In this document: in pieces, positions 49,954 to 57,476 of the stretch
How positions within the stretch are numbered: the first letter of the stretch is position 1
How the letters are laid out: the number at the start of each line of letters is the position of its first letter
Notes under the pieces: model-generated
Told to the model about the DNA's origin: nothing
What the model saw: only the letters and a program-made list of their open reading frames with translations
Databases searched by the model: none
Made by a program: the position numbers and the translations under genes
Assembly: GCA_963822115.1 (NCBI GenBank)
Contig: CAWGGM010000011.1
Location: forward strand, 248,001 to 312,000
Origin: CAWDXG01 sp963822115
GTDB taxonomy: Bacteria > Myxococcota_A > Polyangia > Polyangiales > Polyangiaceae
Reading direction: 5' to 3'
DNA: 64,000 nucleotides

Positions 49954-50300
49954 GCGACCTCCTTGCGGTAGGGTGGGGTCGGGACATGCACCGCCGTGCC
50001 CATCGAAGGCGATATGGCGAGCCGGTTGCAGCGGCTTTCCCTGAGTATTCGTTTTCGGGCAAGGCGCACACGCGGGCTCGAAGGTAAGTTGGAGAGCATC
50101 CTGTGCTCGCTGCTGAATATTCGTAGCCCGCGCGTGCATGTCCCGCTTCCATTCTCCATCGGGTTGGACGGAACCTGGGGGAGAGGGACGGAACACCCAT
50201 AAGGCGGCTGAAGCAGTCGGCCGCCCGCCGTCTCGCCTGCAAGGTCCTTCCGCGCGCCCGTGGTGGACTACCACGGGCTCGGTCATCGCAACCTGATGCG
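48680..50300 (-). mobile_element. IS110-family insertion sequence (decayed)
   Basis: The extent is approximate. One end is set by the loss of homology between 48645-48679 and 50861-50895, the other by the start of the attC-like arm before 50339. IS110 elements lack terminal inverted repeats, as seen here. The transposase gene occupies the first 1.27 kb and about 350 bp of non-coding DNA lie upstream of it. IS110/IS1111 relatives that target integron attC sites are known, and this one sits between an attC-like box and an attC-like arm. Confidence 0.65.
49954..50300 (-). other. non-coding left end of the IS110 element, possible bridge-RNA locus
   Basis: This stretch upstream of the transposase carries no gene. 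It contains two self-complementary segments: CACACGCGGGCT (about 50067) with AGCCCGCGCGTG (about 50127), and the perfect stem GCCCGTGGT-GGACT-ACCACGGGC (about 50257-50279). IS110-group elements encode a structured bridge RNA in this position, so a remnant is plausible. I cannot verify loops that match donor or target. Confidence 0.35.
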
Positions 50301-50317
50301 TTATGGTTGCTGGTGCG

Positions 50318-50345
50318 GCCGCTGCTGAACGGCGGTTCGTTAGGC
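50318..50345 (-). repeat. attC-like arm with GTTAGGC box
   Basis: GCTGCTGAACGGCGGTTCGTTAGGC resembles the right arms of the elements ending at 46991 and 47495 (GCTGAGCGGCGGTTCGTTGGAC type). On the minus strand its box reads GCCTAAC (RYYYAAC) and contains the TAA stop of the gene at 50340, as is usual for integron gene cassettes. Confidence 0.55.
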
Positions 50346-50567
50346 GGGCGTCGACAGCGCCCGTGCGATCTTCCTGGGCAGCTCGATGTCTGCGAACCGA
50401 CGCGTCGGGTACAGGTAGTCCTCACCCGACTCGTCGATGACTCGCACGAAGCCATCGCTGTGCGCGTCAGCGTCTTCCAGCGCGATGTAGATCTTGCCGC
50501 GTTCGAGCGACGCCGCGTACCCGTCGTTGGACAGGCAAACCACGTATCGGCGTTTCGGTCGGGCCAT
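50340..50567 (-). CDS. conserved small cassette protein
   Basis: 75 aa. RRYVVCLSNDGYAASLERGK, then IYIALEDADA, VIDESGEDYLYPTRRF and ADIELPRKI. This matches a widespread family of small proteins (consensus YVVCxxNDGYxASLExxKIY...VIDESGEDYLYP) found in cyanobacteria and other bacteria, with no assigned function that I know. It starts one base after the stop of 50569-50856, forming a two-gene unit. Its TAA lies in the GCCTAAC box. Cytosolic, no Cys pair or membrane segment. Confidence 0.78.
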   Translation of the reverse strand: MARPKRRYVVCLSNDGYAASLERGKIYIALEDADAHSDGFVRVIDESGEDYLYPTRRFADIELPRKIARALSTPA

Positions 50568-50568
50568 C

Positions 50569-50856
50569 TCAGGATTCCGGGAGGATGCGCTTGAGCTTCA
50601 GTTCTTTTCGGCCGATGCCGTGCGCCTCGTACCAGTGGAGCTCGGCGGTGCGGACCCGACCATCTGCAAACCGAATCCTACCAATGCCCTTGCGCTTGCG
50701 CCAGCGACCGGGGCCGTGGACCTTCCTGAGCCGCGCGATCTCACGGATCCCACGCCCGGTCGCGATCGTCTCCGCGTCGCGAATCGTGCCGATGACCTCG
50801 AAGTCCACCGGAGCCACGGTATCCCATTCGAACGCACGACCCCTATGGCGATCCAT
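50569..50856 (-). CDS. conserved small cassette protein
   Basis: 95 aa from ATG 50856, which lies 4 bases beyond the GTTGGGC box, the usual place for a cassette gene start. The sequence (EWDTVAPVDFEVIGTIRD, IATGRGIREIARLRKVHG, RWRKRKGIGRIRFADG, AELHWYEAHGIGRKELKLK) matches a small protein family common in cyanobacteria and integron-rich genomes. The conserved HWYEAHGIG near the end is its signature. Function unknown to me. Paired with the 75-aa gene it could be a two-component module such as toxin-antitoxin, but nothing proves it. Confidence 0.78.
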   Translation of the reverse strand: MDRHRGRAFEWDTVAPVDFEVIGTIRDAETIATGRGIREIARLRKVHGPGRWRKRKGIGRIRFADGRVRTAELHWYEAHGIGRKELKLKRILPES

Positions 50857-50860
50857 AGCC

Positions 50861-50895
50861 GCCCAACCTACGCCCCGAGGCGTTCCGGAGGCGCT
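50861..50895 (-). repeat. box-bearing hairpin repeat, copy 2 (compact attC-like site)
   Basis: Near-identical to 48645-48679. With 50896-50903 it forms a short stem: GTCCAGCCAGCGCC against GGGCGTAGGTTGGGC (minus strand), 10 of 14 positions paired, with a loop of about 14 bases. The GTTGGGC box marks the start of the two-gene segment 50867-50339. The next gene (lipoprotein, ends 50903) abuts it. Confidence 0.5.
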
Positions 50896-50902
50896 GGCTG
50901 GA

Positions 50903-51547
50903 CTACTGCCACTTGCAGCCGGGCTGCGAGTCGCAGCTGACCAGGTCGGTCTTCTGGCTGCACGGCTCCGGGGTGCCTTCGCACTTGCCGCTCCAGGTGC
51001 AGCTCGCTTCGATGCACGCGCTCGAGGTCGTGAGCGTGGAGCAGGCCCCGGGCGTGCCCGAGCATTTGTTGCCGCTCCAGGTGCAGCCTGCGTTCTGGCA
51101 TTCGGGTTTCGACAGGTAACCGGTGCACGCGTCGGGCTGTGATCCGGAGCAGGTTCCGGATCCGATGCTGCAGCCGTGTGCCGAGACTGTGCACTGTGCG
51201 AGGGTGAGCTGGCCGCAGGGCGTGGCCGTGCCGGTGCAGCCCGTCGCTGCGCCGCCGCTGCCGCCCGTCGCTGCGCCGCCGCTGCCGCCCGTCGCCGCGC
51301 CGCCGCTACCGCCCGTCGCTGCGCCTCCTGCGCCAGCTGTTCCGCCGCTCGAGCTTCCGCCCGTCGCGCCAGTGCCCGCGCTGCCGCCGCTCGAAGCGCC
51401 GCCGCTCTGGCCGCCTCCGGCCGCGCCCGCAGCGCCGCCCGCGGAGTCACCCGCGCCGCCGTCCGTCGTGCTGCTGGTGGTATTGCTGGAGCCGCAAGCT
51501 GGAAGCGCGAGCAAGCCGGCTGCCGCGACGACCAGGAACCGGTTCAC
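50903..51547 (-). CDS. Gly/Ser-linker, Cys-rich lipoprotein
   Basis: 214 aa from GTG 51547. Signal FLVVAAAGLLALPAC with lipobox LPAC (Cys16). A linker of about 80 residues has four copies of GGAATGGS-like units. The C-terminal 100 residues hold 14 Cys in two similar modules: CTGYLSKPECQNAGCTWSGNKC-type and CSTLTTSSACIEASCTWSGKC-type, a repeated 'xxCxxAxCTWSGxC' module resembling plexin-like Cys repeats. A surface protein of unknown role. Confidence 0.75.
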   Translation of the reverse strand: MNRFLVVAAAGLLALPACGSSNTTSSTTDGGAGDSAGGAAGAAGGGQSGGASSGGSAGTGATGGSSSGGTAGAGGAATGGSGGAATGGSGGAATGGSGGAATGCTGTATPCGQLTLAQCTVSAHGCSIGSGTCSGSQPDACTGYLSKPECQNAGCTWSGNKCSGTPGACSTLTTSSACIEASCTWSGKCEGTPEPCSQKTDLVSCDSQPGCKWQ

Positions 51548-51746
51548 CGATCGTGACGCGCACCAGCATAGCGGGTAACGCGGCGCGGAAGAACAGCGCC
51601 GTGCATGGGCTCCGTTTGCATGTGGCGAGCGCTCGCGTCCGCAGCGACGCCTGCGCGCGGGGAGCGCGTGCCCGCGGATATCCAGCCACCCGGAGAAAAC
51701 GAACGGCTGGATAGACACCTGCGCGCCGTGGCGCCACAGTCGCGAC

Positions 51747-52052
51747 ATGAGCTTGGCTGTGCGGCTGTTGGCTTTCGTGCTGATCGCGCTGTGCGGCTGT
51801 GTGCCGGCCGCGCCGGCACGTACGACCCGCACGGAAGCGATGCACGGACCGCCGCCGCCGCCGTCCAGGCAGCGCACGGCCTGCGGGGAGCTCGCGGCGG
51901 GGCCGCACCAGGACGCGGAGCCCGCGCCGCCGCCCGATCCCAGCGGAAAGAAGGTGTGGGTGCGCGGCTACTGGCACTGGGACGGCGTGCGCTACGCGTG
52001 GGTGAAGGGGCACTGGGAGCCCGCGAAGCCCGGCTTCGCCTGGCATCGCTAG
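51747..52052 (+). CDS. YXWGXW-type lipoprotein
   Basis: 101 aa. Signal with lipobox LCGC (Cys18). After a Pro-rich linker the C-terminal part has KVWVRGYWHWDGVRYAWVKG and HWEPAKPGFAW, the aromatic tandem (Y/V)-x-W-x-x-x-x-W repeat of the YXWGXW family of exported bacterial proteins. The family role is unknown. The gap to the divergent lipoprotein gene (51548-51746) shows no other feature. Confidence 0.75.
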   Translation: MSLAVRLLAFVLIALCGCVPAAPARTTRTEAMHGPPPPPSRQRTACGELAAGPHQDAEPAPPPDPSGKKVWVRGYWHWDGVRYAWVKGHWEPAKPGFAWHR

Positions 52053-52101
52053 GCGGCGAAGGGCCGGGCGCGGAGCGCCGGTGCGGCCAGGTTCCGGCGG
52101 C

Positions 52102-52231
52102 TGGCGGACATCTGGCCTTCGAGCGCGTGGTGGCGCGGGCGTCCGGTGCGTCGGGGCGCAGCGGCTTGGCGGACATCTGGCCTTCGAGCGCGTGGTGGCG
52201 CGGGCGTCCGGTGCGTCGGGGCGCAGCGGCG
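52102..52231. repeat. 65-bp tandem duplication
   Basis: TGGCGGACATCTGG...CGGGGCGCAGCGGCT is present twice in tandem (52102-52166 and 52167-52231), almost without change. The core GCGGACATCTGG recurs inside the HNH gene at about 52972 and, inverted, at about 53754. The remainder of 52053-52385 has no gene I can support; translations give only fragments. Confidence 0.8.
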
Positions 52232-52385
52232 GTGTGCTGGAGGCGGTCTGCTGTGCGAGTCGACGCGGGGGCCCGCGGGCGGCGAGTTGGGTGCCGAGCC
52301 GAGGCGGCGAGTCGGGCGGCGAGCTGGGTTCGGAAATCCTTCATCGAGAGCTTGACATCTGTTCAGTAAACACTAGGTTCCCTGC

Positions 52386-54182
52386 ATGTTTTCCGGGGGT
52401 GCCGTCGCTTCGGCGTGGGCGTCCGGTGCGGGGGTGCGCGGCGCGCGTGCGCTTCCGCCGGACGGGGTGGTGCGTCTCGACGCGCGGCTGGCCGAGCTCG
52501 CGCGGGGCGAGAGCCGCACGCGACTCATGCTGGGCGAGCTGCTGGAGCTACTGGTGAGACGCGATGGGCATCACGAGCTCGGCTTCTCGTCGCTCGGTGC
52601 GTACGCGCGCGAGCGCTGCGGGCGGAGCACGCGCTGGGCGAACGAGTCGCGCCTGCTCGCCTTCCGCGTGGCAAAGCTGCCGCAGCTGCGCGCTGCGCTG
52701 TCGGGCGGGGCAATCGGCTGGTGCATGGCGGAGCTCGTTGCACGTCACGCGACGCCGGAAACGGACGCGGCACTGACGGAGCTCGCGCTCGGCTCGACGG
52801 TGCGCGAGATGCGGGCGCATCTGGCCGAGTTGGTGGGGGTTGCCTGTGCGGATGCGTCGCCCGCTCCCGCCGAGCGCGGCGCCGTCGACACGGTGGCGCT
52901 CGGTGTGACGCTTCCCGCCGATCCCGGGGCTGCCGACACGGTGGCGCTCGGTGTGACGCTGAGCGCGGCGGACATCTGGCTCTGGCAGTGGACCCGGCGC
53001 TTCGCGGAGCACGCTCTGGGTGAGCACACGACGGACGGCTTCGTGCACGCGCTGCTTTCGGAGGCCTACAGCTCGCTCTCGCATCAGCTGCCGGCGAATG
53101 ATCTGGAGGTGTTCGAGCAGAGCGACCGCGAGGAAGATGCGAGAAAGCGGTGGCGGCAGCAGCTCGACGCCTGGCGCGACGAATCCGAGCGGCGTTGCGA
53201 AGCGAACTTCACCCAGCGCGGTCCCGGCGGGAACCGCGCGGCGGCCATGTTCGAGCTACCGGGGAGCTTGCAGGCACTGGACGCGCGGATCCGCCAGCTT
53301 TCGCGGCAGCTGGCCGAGCGCGAGGTGGAGCTGGGCCGCGCGGCGCGCGCGTTCCACGAGGCTGAAGGCTGGCGTCGGCTCGGCTACGCCACCGAGTCGC
53401 AGTACGTCCGCGAGCGCCTCGGCCTCTCGCCGTCCAGCTTCAAGGCGAAGGTCGCGCTCGCGCGCCGCTGGTGTCAGCGGGTGAGGGAGGCCCTGGCCGC
53501 AAGCGAGATCGGCTACGAGTCCGCGCTCTTGATCTCGCGCGTGGCAACCGCCGAAACCGCCGAGGCCTGGGTGGAGCGCGCGCGCGCCCGCACCGTCAAG
53601 CAGCTCGAAGAAGAGGTGCGCGCCGCCGAGCTCGCGCGGGACGTGGGCGGACGGGCCACGCCGCCACCCGAAGAGACGCTACAGCAGATCCGCCAGCTCG
53701 AGTCGCGGGTGCTCATTGGCGATCGCGACGCAGTGCTGGAAGCACAAAGCCAGATGTCCGCCAAGCCCGGCGCCCGCGCGGCAGCCGTGCGGGTGTATTT
53801 CCGCGTGGCGCGGGACACGGCGCGCTTCTGGCGCACCCTGGCCGGCGTGATGCACAAGCACCTGCCGCGTGACACGAGTTTCGTCCGCTTGCTGTGCGAC
53901 ACCTTCTGGAAAGCGTGGCGGCACCTCACCGAGCGCCACGAGAAGTACGCGCACATCTACGCGCGTGATCGCTACACCTGCTCGAGCCCCGTGTGCTCGC
54001 GGCGTGATGTGACGCCACATCACGTCCGGTTCCGGTCGCGGGGCGGCAGCGACGAGGACGACAACGTGATCGCCCTGTGCAGCTGGTGCCACCTGGAGGG
54101 CGTGCACGGCGGCCGCCTGGAAGTGACGGGAACGGCGGGCAACTTGAGGTGGGGGCTGGGGCGGCCTACGCTTCGGAGGTGA
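52386..54182 (+). CDS. HNH endonuclease domain protein with duplicated DUF222-like regions
   Basis: 598 aa. Two similar helical regions occur: around residue 60 (ELGFSSLGAYARERCG, LAFRVAKLPQLRAALSGG) and around 335 (RLGYATESQYVRERLGLS, ALARRWCQRVREALAASE), both in the style of DUF222 proteins. An internal short repeat DTVALGVTL occurs twice near 170-190. The HNH domain is at the C-terminus, from about 525: YTCSSPVCSRRDVTPHHV, RFRSRGGSDEDDN, VIALCSWCHLEGVHGG, with four Cys for zinc and His pairs intact. Nuclease activity is likely; the target is unknown. The stop overlaps the next start (GTGA). Confidence 0.82.
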   Translation: MFSGGAVASAWASGAGVRGARALPPDGVVRLDARLAELARGESRTRLMLGELLELLVRRDGHHELGFSSLGAYARERCGRSTRWANESRLLAFRVAKLPQLRAALSGGAIGWCMAELVARHATPETDAALTELALGSTVREMRAHLAELVGVACADASPAPAERGAVDTVALGVTLPADPGAADTVALGVTLSAADIWLWQWTRRFAEHALGEHTTDGFVHALLSEAYSSLSHQLPANDLEVFEQSDREEDARKRWRQQLDAWRDESERRCEANFTQRGPGGNRAAAMFELPGSLQALDARIRQLSRQLAEREVELGRAARAFHEAEGWRRLGYATESQYVRERLGLSPSSFKAKVALARRWCQRVREALAASEIGYESALLISRVATAETAEAWVERARARTVKQLEEEVRAAELARDVGGRATPPPEETLQQIRQLESRVLIGDRDAVLEAQSQMSAKPGARAAAVRVYFRVARDTARFWRTLAGVMHKHLPRDTSFVRLLCDTFWKAWRHLTERHEKYAHIYARDRYTCSSPVCSRRDVTPHHVRFRSRGGSDEDDNVIALCSWCHLEGVHGGRLEVTGTAGNLRWGLGRPTLRR

Positions 54183-55771
54183 CCGCACGCTGGCGCGTTC
54201 CGGCGCTTCTTCTTCTGCTCCTCGCCGTGGCAATGCCGGCACAGGCGGGCGGGCCGATCGAGCACGAGTACATCAAGCCCGACCCGGCCGAGGATCTGCG
54301 GCTGAACGCCACGACGCGCAGCGGCTCGATGCCGGCGGCGATAGAGACGCCGAGCGGTGTGGTCACCGCGCCCGATTCGCAGCAGACCCCGGCGGAGAAC
54401 AGCACGGCCTACGGCGGCGGCTCGACTCCGGACAGCGTCGACGCCACGTATCGCATCGACCGCGACACCACGCGCCCGGACGAGGTCGGCTACGACGATC
54501 CGTTCAGTCCGGCCATCACGCCGTTCAAGCGGCTGTACGCGTTCGACTCCGTCGACCCCGAGCTCGAGCTGATCGTCGCGGACAAGCGCCTCAGGCCGAT
54601 CCACGTCGGCGGCAGCGTGCACGCCGGCGACGACCAGTTCTACGCGGACATGGTGGTCGACCTGACCGAGAACACGCCGGTGCGCATTCCCAGCGTGGGT
54701 CCGGGCGCGCGGGTGCTGGCGGTCACGGTGACCCCGCCGCTGCATTTCCAGCTGTACCGCGACGGGGCGGACAACTGGTTCATCAAGGCCGCCGTGCGCA
54801 AGCGCGTGCGGGTCACGATGCAGCTGGCGATCCAGCGGGCGGTGTTCGGCAGCCCATTCGCGGACGTGTCGTGGCCGGCGCTGGCGGCGGCGCTGCCGAA
54901 GCTGCCGGCCACGGTACAGAGCGCCGCGCAGAAGGTGCTCGACGAGCTCGGCGTCTCGCAGTCGATCAGCCCGCGCTCGGCGGTGGCGACGCTGGTCGCG
55001 CACTTCCGCGCCTTTTCGCCCTCTACCGACTTGCCCAAGGGCAGCGGCGCGGCGCTCTACCAGGAGCTGGCGCTGTCGCAGAAGGGCGTGTGCCGGCATC
55101 GCGCCTACGCCTTCACGATCACGGCGCTGGCGCTGGGGCTGCCGACGCGCATGATCCGCAACGAAGCCCACGCCTGGGTCGAGGTGTTCGACGGCAGCCT
55201 CTGGCACCGCATCGACCTCGGAGGCGCAGCCGGTCAGCTCGACGTGAAGCAGAACGACAACCGCCCCGTGCACTCGCCGCCGCGTGATCCGTACCCCTGG
55301 CCGAGCGGTTCGAAGAGCGGGCTCGACATGGTCGATCACGCGAGCAGCTCCGGTAGCCAGCCGGGGGGTGCGTCGTCGTCGAGCAGCGCGGCGGGTAGCG
55401 GCTCGGCTGCGTCGGGTGCGGCGCCCGCGCCAACGTCGTCGTCCGGCGATGTCGATTCGTCGGCTGATGACCAGCGTCCGCGCTCGGAGTTGACCCTGTC
55501 GCTGGGCGAGAGCCAGGTGCGTCGCGGAGAGCCGCTGAAGCTCTCGGGCCGCGTGGTTGCCGACGGCGAGGGCTGCCAGCACGCGCGCGTGGACGTGAAG
55601 CTCCGGACCTCGTCGGGGCAGACCGTGCAGATCGGGTCGCTGGCGACCGACGACGACGGCAACTATTCGGGCGCGGTGGTGGTGCCGCTGGCGCAGGTGG
55701 ACGTGGGCGACTACGACGTCGTCGTCTCCACCCCGGGCGATGCACGCTGCGGGCCAGGTAGTGCGGACTAG
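54179..55771 (+). CDS. exported transglutaminase-like protein
   Basis: 530 aa from GTG 54179 overlapping the HNH stop. Signal peptide WRVPALLLLLLAVAMPAQA. A unique N-terminal region (to about 280) precedes the transglutaminase core: QKGVCRHRAYAFTITALALG (Cys about 304), NEAHAWVEVFDG (His about 331) and LWHRIDLGG (Asp about 345), the Cys-His-Asp triad. Then come a Ser/Ala/Gly linker and a C-terminal Ig-like domain (LSLGESQVRRGEPLKLSGRV, YSGAVVVPLAQVDVGDYDVV). It is probably a periplasmic or surface peptidase or cross-linking enzyme. Confidence 0.82.
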   Translation: MTARWRVPALLLLLLAVAMPAQAGGPIEHEYIKPDPAEDLRLNATTRSGSMPAAIETPSGVVTAPDSQQTPAENSTAYGGGSTPDSVDATYRIDRDTTRPDEVGYDDPFSPAITPFKRLYAFDSVDPELELIVADKRLRPIHVGGSVHAGDDQFYADMVVDLTENTPVRIPSVGPGARVLAVTVTPPLHFQLYRDGADNWFIKAAVRKRVRVTMQLAIQRAVFGSPFADVSWPALAAALPKLPATVQSAAQKVLDELGVSQSISPRSAVATLVAHFRAFSPSTDLPKGSGAALYQELALSQKGVCRHRAYAFTITALALGLPTRMIRNEAHAWVEVFDGSLWHRIDLGGAAGQLDVKQNDNRPVHSPPRDPYPWPSGSKSGLDMVDHASSSGSQPGGASSSSSAAGSGSAASGAAPAPTSSSGDVDSSADDQRPRSELTLSLGESQVRRGEPLKLSGRVVADGEGCQHARVDVKLRTSSGQTVQIGSLATDDDGNYSGAVVVPLAQVDVGDYDVVVSTPGDARCGPGSAD

Positions 55772-55776
55772 ATCCC

Positions 55777-56988
<1,212 letters not shown>

Positions 56989-56995
56989 CCGCCGC

Positions 56996-57475
56996 CTACT
57001 CGATTCCGGGCGGGGTGGGGGCGGTCTTCTCGGTGCGCCTGACGCGCACGGCGACCTCGCCCAGCACCTTGGTCTCGGCGTCGTCCGGGATCTTCTTGCC
57101 CCACGGCTTGCCGAAATACAGGTCGTACCTGTCGGTCTGTTCGGGTGGCTGGCGCTTGTCGGCGCCCTTCCGTCCAACCCAGACGGTGAAGCCCGAGTGG
57201 TCGCGCTCAACGTCGAGCGCCAGGCGCTTGTCCGCGGTGTAGCGGGTGCGCAGTACGCGCCAGCCGGCCAGGCTGTCGCCGGGGCGGAGGCCGTCGAGCA
57301 GCGCGCGTGCGCCCTTGGCCTCCTCGCCTGGCTTTTCCGCCGCGGCAGCGGAGCTCGAGGGCGCCGTGTCTCCGGTCTTCACCGTGCGCGCGACCGAGAG
57401 CACGAACAACACGAACACGACCAGCGCGCCCGCCACGCCGAGGGCGCAGCCCAGTCGGTTCTTGAGCGACGCCAC
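56996..57475 (-). CDS. membrane-anchored protein of unknown function
   Basis: 159 aa. One N-terminal membrane segment (LGVAGALVVFVLFVLSVA) and a periplasmic part with a Ser/Ala/Glu linker, then GDSLAGWRVLRTRYTADKRL, LDVERDHSGFTVWVGRKGAD and RYDLYFGKPWGKKIPDDA. It starts one base after the chemoreceptor stop, so the two are cotranscribed; a sensory partner for the receptor, which lacks a large periplasmic domain, is a reasonable guess. It converges with the VWA gene with a 7-base gap. Confidence 0.65.
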   Translation of the reverse strand: MASLKNRLGCALGVAGALVVFVLFVLSVARTVKTGDTAPSSSAAAAEKPGEEAKGARALLDGLRPGDSLAGWRVLRTRYTADKRLALDVERDHSGFTVWVGRKGADKRQPPEQTDRYDLYFGKPWGKKIPDDAETKVLGEVAVRVRRTEKTAPTPPGIE

Positions 57476-57476
57476 G

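Noticed and set aside
46822..50903. CRISPR array as an explanation for the repeats
   Set aside because: Repeats are few, 30-180 bp, irregularly spaced and separated by genes; no cas genes.
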